Source: an uncultured Clostridia bacterium
Lineage (GTDB): Bacteria; Bacillota; Clostridia; Lachnospirales; CAG-274
Direction of reading: 5' to 3'
DNA length: 55,822 nt
NCBI GenBank assembly: GCA_944376805.1
Contig: CALWDX010000050.1
Coordinates: 1 to 55,822, forward strand
Positions within the stretch are counted from its first letter, which is position 1; every line of letters starts with the position of its first letter. Positions 9,388 through 17,340 of the stretch are shown here, one piece after another. The notes under the pieces were generated by a model. That model saw nothing but the letters and a program-made list of their open reading frames with translations. It ran no database searches and was not told the DNA's origin. A program made the translations under genes and the position numbers.

Positions 9388-9951
9388 ATGAAAATAAATA
9401 CTACTACACTTGCTAAAGATTTTATAAAGGAAAATGTAAAAAGTGGAGATATAGTTATAGATGCTACTATGGGCCGTGGTAATGATACATTATTTTTAAG
9501 ACAATTAGTAGGAGAAAAAGGTTTTATATATGCATTTGATATACAAGAAGAAGCATTACAAGCTACAAAAAATAGACTTATAGAAAATAATCTTTATAAT
9601 AATGTATCACTTATTTTAGATGGTCACCAAAATTTAGATAAATATATAAAACAAAATAATATTTCTTGTGTTGTTTTTAATTTTGGATATTTACCGAGAG
9701 CAAGTCACAATATAGCTACTAAACCTGATACAAGTATATTGGCTATAGAAAAGTCGTTACAAGTTTTAAAAGTAAAAGGTGTTGTAAGTCTTTGTGTTTA
9801 TCAAGGTGGGGATACAGGGTTTGAAGAAAAAGAGGTTATTTTAAATTTTGTAAAAAATTTAGATTGCAATAAATATACAGTTATAGTTTCAGAATTTTTT
9901 AATCGTCCCAATTATCCACCTATACATATAAAAATTATTAAAGAAATTTAG
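9388..9951 (+). CDS. mnmM: Class I SAM methyltransferase, MnmM (YtqB) family
   Basis: A 187-residue Rossmann-fold methyltransferase. Motif I is DATMGRGNDT (near residue 25), and YAFDIQEEAL is the acidic-loop strand. The conserved NFGYLPRASHN block and the C-terminal RPNYPPIH are typical of the YtqB family (Pfam rRNA methylase). YtqB of Bacillus subtilis has been identified as MnmM, which methylates nm5s2U to mnm5s2U at the tRNA wobble base. Assignment to that activity is by family resemblance only. It lies between the ABC-F and HAD genes with 10-16 bp gaps and is likely in one operon with them. Confidence 0.82.
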   Translation: MKINTTTLAKDFIKENVKSGDIVIDATMGRGNDTLFLRQLVGEKGFIYAFDIQEEALQATKNRLIENNLYNNVSLILDGHQNLDKYIKQNNISCVVFNFGYLPRASHNIATKPDTSILAIEKSLQVLKVKGVVSLCVYQGGDTGFEEKEVILNFVKNLDCNKYTVIVSEFFNRPNYPPIHIKIIKEI

Positions 9952-9966
9952 AGAGGAATTAATATT

Positions 9967-10797
9967 ATGAATTACAAACTTGTTGCTATTGATTGTGATA
10001 ATACACTTATAAAACATAATGGAGAAATACATCAAGATAATATTAGAGCTATAAATATGCTTTTAGATAAAGGTATAAAAGTTGTTATAGCTACTGGTAG
10101 AAATGATATTTTAGTTAAAGACTATATGGATGAAGCTGGTTTTAAAGAAGAAGTAGTTATTGGTTGTAATGGTGCATCTATAAGGGATTTAAAAGATAAC
10201 AGTATTATACAATTAAACTATATACCAAAAGATACTATGAAAAAAATTATTGATATTTGCCTAGAAAATAATATTGAAGGTAAAATGTATACTTTAACTG
10301 AAAGTTATTCTACTTCAGAAGAAAGTTGTAGAGATGAACTTAAATCAGATTTATCACATTACACAAAAGAACTTACTATGTCTTTAGAATATAAATTTGA
10401 AAAAGATTTATATAGTTTAATAGATAAAAAAGAATTTTTAAAATTAGTAATAATAGAACATAATGAAGAAAAACTTTTAAAAATTCAAAGTATTTTTAGA
10501 AAACTAGAAGATATAAGTGCTGTTAGGTCTGCTAAAGTTTGTTTAGATATAATGAAAAAAGGTGTTTCTAAAGGTAGTGCGTTAAAAGATTATGTTAATA
10601 TGCTTGGTATAAAACAAGAAGAAGTTGTAGCTATGGGGGATAGTGAAAACGATTTAGAAATGTTAAATTATGCTAATTTTTCTGTAGCTATGGGTAATGC
10701 AGAGGATTTTGTAAAAGAAGTTTGTGATATGGTAACATTAACTAATGATGAAGGTGGAGTAGCACACGCTATACATAAAATATTTGGAAATGAATAA
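9967..10797 (+). CDS. Cof-type HAD-IIB hydrolase
   Basis: A 276-residue HAD-superfamily phosphatase with a C2 cap of the Cof type. Motif I is AIDCDNTL (nucleophile D9, acid D11), motif II is IATGRND (near 42), and motif IV is MGDSENDLEML near residue 222. Such enzymes dephosphorylate sugar phosphates, flavin or pyridoxal phosphates; the substrate is not predictable. The ATG follows GAGAGGAATT. The stop overlaps the next gene by eight bases. Confidence 0.9.
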   Translation: MNYKLVAIDCDNTLIKHNGEIHQDNIRAINMLLDKGIKVVIATGRNDILVKDYMDEAGFKEEVVIGCNGASIRDLKDNSIIQLNYIPKDTMKKIIDICLENNIEGKMYTLTESYSTSEESCRDELKSDLSHYTKELTMSLEYKFEKDLYSLIDKKEFLKLVIIEHNEEKLLKIQSIFRKLEDISAVRSAKVCLDIMKKGVSKGSALKDYVNMLGIKQEEVVAMGDSENDLEMLNYANFSVAMGNAEDFVKEVCDMVTLTNDEGGVAHAIHKIFGNE

Positions 10798-11563
10798 TTT
10801 ACATAGACAAACATATAAACATATAAATAATTCAGATACAATTATTATTTTTATACATGGATTTACAGAATCACCAATACAATTTGATAATTTAACTAAT
10901 TTAGCTTTTAAAAATGGTTATTCCTACTTAAATTTACTTTTACCAGGCCATGGAACAACATCAAAGGAATTTACTAAAAATGGATATAAAAAATGGACTA
11001 GTTATGTAGATAATCAATTAGAAGAAATGCAACAAAAATATAAAAATATATTTTTAGTAGGTCATTCTATGGGGTGTTTATTAGCTATTAATATGTATCT
11101 AAAAAACAAATACAATATAAAAGGTATATTTTGTATTAATATTCCTTTTAATATTAGAGTAGATTTTAAAACTTTTATAGCAGGTGCTAAAATTGCAATT
11201 ATACCTAATTTTGTAAAAGATGAATTTACAAAAACTATGAAAGAACGAACAAGTATATCAAATAAAAAATTGTTATTATATCCTTTTTGGATACCTAGAT
11301 ATATTGATTTATTTTATTTAAGTTATAAAATACTTTTTAAATTGAAATATATAAAAATACCTATAATTTATTTACAATCTTATAATGATGGACTTGTTTC
11401 TATAAAATCAGCTATAACTATAAAGAAAATTTTAAAAAAATATAATTTAAAAAAATCTATAATTATTATTTTAAAAAATTCTGGACATTTTTATTATAGT
11501 GAAGAAGATAAAAAAATTGTAGAAAAAAGTTTTTTAACATTTTTAAATAAATATAATAAATAA
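10790..11563 (+). CDS. Alpha/beta hydrolase, carboxylesterase/lipase-like
   Basis: A 257-residue alpha/beta hydrolase. The oxyanion-loop motif is IFIHGFTESP (near residue 20), the nucleophile elbow is VGHSMGC (near 96), the acid is likely Asp in YNDGLVS and the base is His in NSGHFYYS near the C-terminus. This resembles the Est30-type monoacylglycerol lipases and carboxylesterases. The lid region is Lys- and aromatic-rich. I choose the ATG at 10790, which overlaps the HAD gene by eight bases; a TTG six bases upstream is also in frame. No strong Shine-Dalgarno is present, so translation is probably coupled to the HAD gene. Confidence 0.85.
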   Translation: MNNLHRQTYKHINNSDTIIIFIHGFTESPIQFDNLTNLAFKNGYSYLNLLLPGHGTTSKEFTKNGYKKWTSYVDNQLEEMQQKYKNIFLVGHSMGCLLAINMYLKNKYNIKGIFCINIPFNIRVDFKTFIAGAKIAIIPNFVKDEFTKTMKERTSISNKKLLLYPFWIPRYIDLFYLSYKILFKLKYIKIPIIYLQSYNDGLVSIKSAITIKKILKKYNLKKSIIIILKNSGHFYYSEEDKKIVEKSFLTFLNKYNK

Positions 11564-11570
11564 TAAAAAT

Positions 11571-11601
11571 AAAGTGTAGATTTTATAATTATCTACACTT
11601 T
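11571..11601. terminator. Bidirectional terminator between convergent genes
   Basis: AAAGTGTAGAT (11571-11581) pairs with ATCTACACTTT (11591-11601) over 11 bp. It sits between the ends of the hydrolase (+) and the CorC-like gene (-), with A/T-rich flanks on both sides. Confidence 0.75.
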
Positions 11602-11609
11602 AAGTTATT

Positions 11610-12950
11610 TTACTCAATTATTTCTTGAGGTGGATATATAGTAACTTGCACACTTTCTATATGTTTATCAACGACTTCTAATATATCAAAGTGAAGGTTT
11701 TCTATTAAAATACTAGTTTTAGAACCATCTTCTAATATTTTTCCTATTTGGTGTAAAAGATATCCACTTACTGTTTCATGCTCATCACTTTCAATATTTA
11801 ATTTCAATTCATAAATGAAATCTTCTAAATTCATAAGACCATTAACTAAATAAATATTTTCATCTAACTTTTTAAGTTTAGGTTCTGTAATATGGTCATA
11901 TTCGTCTTCAATTTCACCCATAACTTCTTCAATTAAGTCTTCAATTGTAACGATACCAGAAAAACCACCATATTCATCAATTAAAATTGCTATATGCTGA
12001 TGTGATTTTTGTAAATCTTTTAGTAATTCGTCAATATCTTTAGTTTCTAGTACAAAATAAGGCTTTCTTAAAATATTTTTAAGATTAACTTTTTTAAAGT
12101 CATAATTGTTTTTATGAGCTTCTATCATAAAGTCTTTTATGTGTAATATACCTATAATATCATCAATATTTTCATCATAAACAGGTATTCTAGTATAGTG
12201 CATTTCCATAAGTTCGTCCATATATTCTTCTAAAGGTTCGTTTATATTTATACAATAAACATCTTTCCTAGGTGTCATAACACTTTGAGCTTGTATATCA
12301 TCAAGTTCAAAAATATTATTTATCATTTCTGTTTCTATTTCATTAAATACACCATTTTCTTTTCCACTTTCAACAAAAGAACGAATTTCTTCTCTAGATA
12401 AAAGTTCTTCTACATTTTCATCATTTATACCAAATAAACGAAGTACAAATTTTGTAGAAACAGATAAAACTTTTATGATAGGTGAAGCAATTTTACTAAT
12501 AAAATTTATAGGTCTAGCACAAAACATACTATAGGCTTCTGCATTTTGTAAAGCAATTCTTTTTGGCACAAGTTCACCAAAAATTAATGTAATAAAAGAT
12601 AATAAAATTGTAATTATAACTACAGAAATTGTTTCACTATAAGGAATAAAAAAACTTTGAAGTACATTAGCTAGTCTAAATGAAATACCTGTAGCAGCAC
12701 TAGCAGAATTAAAGAAACCAGCAACAGTTATAGCAATTTGTATTGTAGATAAGAAAGCTGTTGGTTCTTTTAAAAGTTTTTCAACTAGTTTAGCTTTTTT
12801 ATTACCTGCTTCAGCTAAAATATGAATTTTATTTTTGTTTACAGAAACAATTGCCATTTCACTAGCAGCAAAATAGGCATTAACTAACGTCAAAATTAAA
12901 ATCAGCATTAATTGCAATGATAAAGAAGACGTCTGGGGTTCTACGTCCAT
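11610..12950 (-). CDS. HlyC/CorC family protein (CNNM-CBS-CorC)
   Basis: A 446-residue membrane protein with a CNNM/DUF21 domain at residues about 10-190 (three or four hydrophobic segments, including FAASEMAIVSVNK and the LIFGELVPKRIALQ block), a pair of CBS domains at about 205-330 and a C-terminal CorC_HlyC domain at about 350-435. This family is implicated in Mg2+ and Co2+ efflux or homeostasis; earlier annotations call it hemolysin-like. The ATG follows AAGGAGTG. A promoter lies about 55-85 bases upstream of the start. With CorA in this window, it gives two Mg-related transporters nearby, though they are not co-transcribed. Confidence 0.9.
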   Translation of the reverse strand: MDVEPQTSSLSLQLMLILILTLVNAYFAASEMAIVSVNKNKIHILAEAGNKKAKLVEKLLKEPTAFLSTIQIAITVAGFFNSASAATGISFRLANVLQSFFIPYSETISVVIITILLSFITLIFGELVPKRIALQNAEAYSMFCARPINFISKIASPIIKVLSVSTKFVLRLFGINDENVEELLSREEIRSFVESGKENGVFNEIETEMINNIFELDDIQAQSVMTPRKDVYCININEPLEEYMDELMEMHYTRIPVYDENIDDIIGILHIKDFMIEAHKNNYDFKKVNLKNILRKPYFVLETKDIDELLKDLQKSHQHIAILIDEYGGFSGIVTIEDLIEEVMGEIEDEYDHITEPKLKKLDENIYLVNGLMNLEDFIYELKLNIESDEHETVSGYLLHQIGKILEDGSKTSILIENLHFDILEVVDKHIESVQVTIYPPQEIIE

Positions 12951-13336
12951 AAAATAACACTCCTTTTTAAATAAAATAATTAGTTTTTAAAATTAACTTT
13001 AATGTATTTTATCAAATTTATAATATTTTGTAAATAGATTTTGTTAAGATTTATAAATTGATATTTGAAAAAATAATATATTATGTAATATTCTATATAT
13101 AGAAAAGAGATATAATATGGATATTTAAGAATATAAATTATAAATGAAAAAAGAATATTATAATATTGTAGTTTACTTACAACTAGTAAAAAAGATTATT
13201 ATAGTTATGAAATAATACAAATACTATTATTTAAATGATTTGTACATTTAATATAATATATAGTATGTTAATAGTAATAAAAATAACAAATAATGCTTGG
13301 AGTTGTGTATTTGTATTTATTTTTCTTTGGAATGCA
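12951..13336. other. Gene-free AT-rich interval with the CorC-like gene's promoter
   Basis: This is 386 bp without a supported gene. On the minus strand TTTACA (13029-13034) and TAAAAT (13006-13011) are spaced by 17 bp and would drive the CorC-like gene. The rest (13035-13336) is A/T-rich DNA. It holds one 23-codon ORF at 13144-13215 with no Shine-Dalgarno, and no hairpin comparable to those elsewhere in the window. Confidence 0.5.
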
Positions 13337-13370
13337 TTTTAAAAGGCTGAATTAATTCAGCCTTTTAAAA
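13337..13370. terminator. Terminator after the tandem EIIB gene
   Basis: A perfect 34-bp palindrome with core AAAAGGCTGAATT / AATTCAGCCTTTT lies six bases beyond the stop of the minus-strand EIIB gene. Reading minus, the stem ends in a run of T. Confidence 0.85.
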
Positions 13371-13376
13371 ATAGTT

Positions 13377-13913
13377 TTATTTTTTAAGTTCTTCTTCTAT
13401 AGCTTTTCTAACTTCTTCTATTTTTAAACCATAAATAATATGAACATTTTGTTCATCAACAAAAATAACTTTACTAGCCCCAGTTTCATTTACTAATAAA
13501 TCTTCATTTACTTTAGATGTATCTTTTAAAGTAAGTCTTAATCTAGTCATACAATTAGTAATTTCTTTAATATTATCTTTTCCACCAATACCTTCAAGTA
13601 TTTTTTTTACATTAACATTACCAATAAAGCCTTCATCAGTTTTTTCATTTTTTATTTCTCTATCAATAGCTTCTTTTATTGCATTAATATGTAAGCCATA
13701 AATAACATGAACATCATTACCTTCTATAATAACTTTACTAGCTCCAGTTTCATTTATTAATAAATTTTCATCTACTTTAGAAACATCTTCTAAAACAAGT
13801 CTTAATCTAGTCATACAATTAGTAATAAATTTAATATTTTCTTTTTCACCAAGACCTTTTAAAACTTTTTTAGCATATTCTTGAGTAGGGTTATTTAAAT
13901 CTAAATTACTCAT
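13377..13913 (-). CDS. Free-standing tandem PTS EIIB (glucose-family) protein
   Basis: A 178-residue soluble protein made of two copies of the glucose-family PTS EIIB domain, at residues about 13-86 and 101-177. Each copy keeps the phosphorylation-site signature NCMTRLRL (Cys near 33 and near 121) and the GASKVI block that packs against it. EIIB normally relays phosphate from EIIA to a sugar held by EIIC, but no EIIC, EIIA, HPr or sugar gene is nearby. The two halves match at 33 of 43 positions in the central block by my count, and the DNA keeps an identical 30-bp stretch (13533-13562 and 13797-13826). It has its own promoter and terminator. A regulatory or phosphate-buffering role is possible but unproven. 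Confidence 0.88.
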   Translation of the reverse strand: MSNLDLNNPTQEYAKKVLKGLGEKENIKFITNCMTRLRLVLEDVSKVDENLLINETGASKVIIEGNDVHVIYGLHINAIKEAIDREIKNEKTDEGFIGNVNVKKILEGIGGKDNIKEITNCMTRLRLTLKDTSKVNEDLLVNETGASKVIFVDEQNVHIIYGLKIEEVRKAIEEELKK

Positions 13914-13956
13914 ATAAGTAAGCCTCCTTATAATAGTTTATTTAATATCTATATAA

Positions 13957-13984
13957 ATTATATCAAAAATCAAAAAAAATTCAA
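13957..13984 (-). promoter_or_regulatory. Promoter for the tandem EIIB gene
   Basis: On the minus strand, TTGAAT (13979-13984) and TATAAT (13957-13962) have a 16-bp spacer, about 45 bp before the ATG. An AAGGAGG Shine-Dalgarno follows. Confidence 0.7.
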
Positions 13985-14034
13985 CTAGTTTTTATTAAAA
14001 ATATTAATATAAATTTATTTATATAAAAATATAT

Positions 14035-15438
14035 TTATTTATTATTTATATTTTTAAGTAATAAATCTTTAATAATATTATTATCACATTTTCCATTAAA
14101 CTCTTTCATACATTGACCAATTAAGTATTTTAAAGCTTTTTCTTTACCATTTTTATAATCTTCAATACTTTTAATGTTATTTTTTAATACATTAATTACA
14201 GTATATTCTATAACATCTATATCTGTTACTAAATATAAATTATTTTTTTCTATAAATGAAATAGGTTCTATATTATTAATAATAATTTCAAAGAAAACAT
14301 TTTTATAAGTATCTCTAGATATTTTATTATTTAAAAGTAAACTTATAAGATTTGATATATAATTTATATTAGGTTGTAAATCTTCTATATTTAAGTTATT
14401 TTCATTTATTATTTTAAATAATTCACCAGATATAAGGTTAGCAATTTCTTTAGGTTCTTTTATAATACTAACTAAATCTTCAAATAATTTATTTATTTTA
14501 GGATTACAAAGTATATCATTTATATTATTAGAAGATAAATTATATTTTTGTTTATAAATTTTTCTTTTTTCTTGTGGTAACATAGGCATATTATTTTTAA
14601 TATTTTCTATAAATTTATTAGATAAGTTTATAGGTATTAAATCAGGCTCTTTAAAATAACAATAATCTTCGATTGTTTCTTTATTTCTTATAAAAATAGT
14701 TTTATTAATATTTTCATCAAATTTTCTAGTTTCTATATTAATAGTATAGCCATTTTCTAATAAGTTTATGTGCCTTTCTATTTCATAATTTATAGCATTT
14801 TTAATAGATTTAAAAGAGCCTACATTTTTTATTTCTACTCTATTACCTAAAGGCATATTATCTTTTCTAACAGATAAATTAATATCAACACGCATAGAGC
14901 CTTCTTGCATTTTGCAATCTGAAATATTACAAAATAGTAAAGTTTCTTTTAATATTTTTAAAAATTCTATAACTTCTTCAGCATTTTCAAAATCTGGTAT
15001 AGTAACAAGTTCTAAAAGAGGGACACCAGCACGATTATAGTCTATACAATTATTTTTACCTATTTTGCCAGCATCTTCTTCTATATGAATTTCTCTAATA
15101 TTTATTATTTTACTTTCTAAATTGATGTAACCATTTTTACAAATAGGGTTATAAAATTGTGTTATTTGATAACCTTTAGGCAAATCTTTATAAAAATAAT
15201 TTTTTCTATCAAATATTATTTTGTTTTCTATATTACAGTTTGTAGCTAATCCAGTTTTAATAGCAAGAGTAATAGCGTCTTTATTGACAATAGGTAAAGC
15301 ACCAGGTAAAGCTAAACAAATAGGACAAGTATTTTTATTTTCTTCATCACCAAAGTTAGCTTTACAATTACAAAACATTTTACTTTTTGTATTTAATTCA
15401 ATATGAACTTCTAAACCAATATTAACTTTATAATTCAT
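14035..15438 (-). CDS. gatB: Asp/Glu-tRNA amidotransferase subunit B
   Basis: This 467-residue subunit of the GatCAB transamidosome activates Glu- or Asp-tRNA with ATP, and ammonia from GatA completes Gln- or Asn-tRNA. The N-terminal block IGLEVHIELNTKSKMFC is diagnostic. The GatB/E kinase-like core (residues about 1-290) is followed by a YqeY-like tail domain. The Zn-site cysteines CNCKANF...CPICLALPG are present. I start at the ATG at 15438, with GGAGG at 15444-15448; an in-frame GTG at 15450 lies inside that Shine-Dalgarno region. It is the third gene of gatC-gatA-gatB. Confidence 0.95.
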   Translation of the reverse strand: MNYKVNIGLEVHIELNTKSKMFCNCKANFGDEENKNTCPICLALPGALPIVNKDAITLAIKTGLATNCNIENKIIFDRKNYFYKDLPKGYQITQFYNPICKNGYINLESKIINIREIHIEEDAGKIGKNNCIDYNRAGVPLLELVTIPDFENAEEVIEFLKILKETLLFCNISDCKMQEGSMRVDINLSVRKDNMPLGNRVEIKNVGSFKSIKNAINYEIERHINLLENGYTINIETRKFDENINKTIFIRNKETIEDYCYFKEPDLIPINLSNKFIENIKNNMPMLPQEKRKIYKQKYNLSSNNINDILCNPKINKLFEDLVSIIKEPKEIANLISGELFKIINENNLNIEDLQPNINYISNLISLLLNNKISRDTYKNVFFEIIINNIEPISFIEKNNLYLVTDIDVIEYTVINVLKNNIKSIEDYKNGKEKALKYLIGQCMKEFNGKCDNNIIKDLLLKNINNK

Positions 15439-15449
15439 AAAAACCTCCA

Positions 15450-16880
15450 CTACATTATATTAGGTCTTTTTAAATGAAAATCTGTACTTTTTTGAAATTG
15501 TATAGCTGTATTTAGTATTAAATCATCTTTAAGGTAATTTCCTATTAATTGCATTCCAACAGGCATATTATTTTTAGTAAATCCACAAGGAATAGATATA
15601 GAAGGTATGCCAGTTAAATTTGCACTTGTTAAAAATATATCTGTTTCAGTAGTATCATCAAAAGAAGTAGCAGTTTTAGGTGTAGTAGGGGCTAATAATA
15701 TATCATATTTATTAAAAGCATCTATAAATTGTTTTATTATATAATTTTTAGCATTTATAGCATTTTTGTAGTAACTATTTTCAACATCTTTATTTTTTAA
15801 TATAAAATTACCAAACATAATACGTTTTTTTACTTCTACTCCAAAAGCATCAGTTCTAGATTTAACACAAAGTTCTTCTAAACAATCAATATTTTCTGGT
15901 TTATATCCATATTTTATTCCATCATACCTTGCCATATTAGAAATAGATTGTGCACTAGATAGAATTTGATAAGTTGGCATAGAATATTCAATAACATCTA
16001 AATTAAATTCTTCTATTATAGCCCCCATATTTTTTAATATATCAATAGATTTTAATATTTCTATTTGAATTTCTTTATCACTATATTCAATAAAATTTTT
16101 GCATACTCCAATTTTTAAGCCTTTTATATTAAAATTTTCATCTATAAATTTAAAGTTTTTATTTTTTATTGTAGTATTATCATTTTCATCATATCCACTA
16201 ATTATTTCTAAAGTTTTAGCACAGTCTAAAGCATCTTTTGTCATAGGTCCTATTTGGTCAAATTCTGGAGCAAATGCAATAAGCCCATATCTTGATACAA
16301 TACCATAAGTAGGTTTAATACCTGTAACAGAACAAAAAGCAGAGGGTTGTCTTATAGATCCACCAGTATCAGAGCCGAAAGTCAAAATTGCCTCATTATA
16401 TGCTAAAGAGCTAGCACAACCACTACTTGAACCACCAGTAGATTTTGTACTATCCCAAGGGTTTTTACAACCACCAAAAAAAGAAGTTGTACCAGTATCA
16501 CCCATAGCAAATTCGTCCATATTTATTTTGCCAACAAGTATAGCTCCAGCATCTTCTAATCTTTTAAAAGCAGTTGCATTATAAGATGGTATATAATCTT
16601 TAAGCATTTTAGAAGCACAAGTAGTTTTAATGCCTTTTGTACATATATTATCTTTTATAGATATAGGTACACCTGCTAATATTGATAAATTTTCTTTATT
16701 ATCTATTTTTTTTTGGATTTCTTTAGCTTTATTAAAAGCATATTCTTTAGTAAAGGTTATATATCCATTACTTTTATTAGTAATATTATTAAAAAAATAA
16801 TTTATAACTTCTACACAGCTTATTTCTTTATTTTTTATTTTTTGCCCAATTTGTAGAGCAGTCATATTGAAAATATTCAT
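15450..16880 (-). CDS. gatA: Asp/Glu-tRNA amidotransferase subunit A
   Basis: This 476-residue amidase-signature enzyme releases ammonia from glutamine or asparagine for GatB. The Ser-cisSer-Lys triad region is visible: Lys in GVPISIKDNI (near 76), then the Ser-rich loop STGGSSSGCA (near 150) and the nucleophile Ser in SDTGGSIRQPS (near 175). Length and order are normal. The start is ATG with GGAGTA upstream, 15 bp after gatC, and gatB begins 11 bp beyond its stop. Confidence 0.96.
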   Translation of the reverse strand: MNIFNMTALQIGQKIKNKEISCVEVINYFFNNITNKSNGYITFTKEYAFNKAKEIQKKIDNKENLSILAGVPISIKDNICTKGIKTTCASKMLKDYIPSYNATAFKRLEDAGAILVGKINMDEFAMGDTGTTSFFGGCKNPWDSTKSTGGSSSGCASSLAYNEAILTFGSDTGGSIRQPSAFCSVTGIKPTYGIVSRYGLIAFAPEFDQIGPMTKDALDCAKTLEIISGYDENDNTTIKNKNFKFIDENFNIKGLKIGVCKNFIEYSDKEIQIEILKSIDILKNMGAIIEEFNLDVIEYSMPTYQILSSAQSISNMARYDGIKYGYKPENIDCLEELCVKSRTDAFGVEVKKRIMFGNFILKNKDVENSYYKNAINAKNYIIKQFIDAFNKYDILLAPTTPKTATSFDDTTETDIFLTSANLTGIPSISIPCGFTKNNMPVGMQLIGNYLKDDLILNTAIQFQKSTDFHLKRPNIM

Positions 16881-16895
16881 TAAATTTACTCCATT

Positions 16896-17078
16896 CTAAT
16901 ATATTATTTCATCTTCAATATTATTAAAAAATATTTTTTCAATTTTAGGTAAATTGGATAATTTATCACAGTTTTTAATCATATTATTAAATTTTAATAT
17001 TATATACTTTTTTTCTTCATCATTAATATTAAATTTTGAACTACTTTCTAAAAATTTTATATATTCATCATTAAACAT
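16896..17078 (-). CDS. gatC: Short GatC-like subunit
   Basis: This protein of only 60 residues precedes gatA, against about 90-100 for typical GatC. It keeps the helical N-terminus (an FLESSSKFNINDEEKK-like region) and an acidic tail, but the usual proline-rich linker and C-terminal belt that wraps GatA and GatB are much reduced. The assignment rests mainly on position and on the helix-turn pattern. The ATG follows AAGGAG. If functional, it may give a looser GatCAB complex. Confidence 0.7.
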   Translation of the reverse strand: MFNDEYIKFLESSSKFNINDEEKKYIILKFNNMIKNCDKLSNLPKIEKIFFNNIEDEIIY

Positions 17079-17140
17079 TTTATAATCTCCTTAAAATTAT
17101 ATATTAAAAATTTATTTTTAGATTATGAAAAACATATTTT

Positions 17141-17169
17141 ATTATATATAGTTTTTTTTAAGTTGTAAA
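17141..17169 (-). promoter_or_regulatory. Promoter for gatC-gatA-gatB
   Basis: On the minus strand, TTTACA (17164-17169) and TATAAT (17141-17146) are spaced by 17 bp, about 65 bp before the gatC start. Confidence 0.65.
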
Positions 17170-17274
17170 TAAAAATAAATATAAAAGATAAATAAAAATA
17201 AAAAATAAATATACAAAATTTAAATATAATTTTTATATATATTTAACATAATTTTTGAAAATTTAAACTTTTTA

Positions 17275-17303
17275 TTGTAATTTTTTAAAAATTTAGATAT
17301 AAT
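17275..17303 (+). promoter_or_regulatory. Promoter for cstA
   Basis: TTGTAA (17275-17280) and TATAAT (17298-17303) have a 17-bp spacer. The leader to the ATG at 17341 is only about 30 bases, too short for a riboswitch. Confidence 0.65.
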
Positions 17304-17340
17304 GTTTTAGTAAAAAATTTTTATAAAGGAGGAAGTGTTT

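Noticed and set aside
13144..13215. A 23-codon ORF in the gap between the CorC-like and EIIB genes
   Set aside because: No Shine-Dalgarno, no recognisable pattern, and many such short frames are expected in AT-rich DNA.
15221..15406. Antisense ORFs within gatB, gatA, polC, addB and other genes
   Set aside because: They mirror AT-rich coding sequence on the opposite strand, lack Shine-Dalgarno sites, and translate to low-complexity hydrophobic strings.
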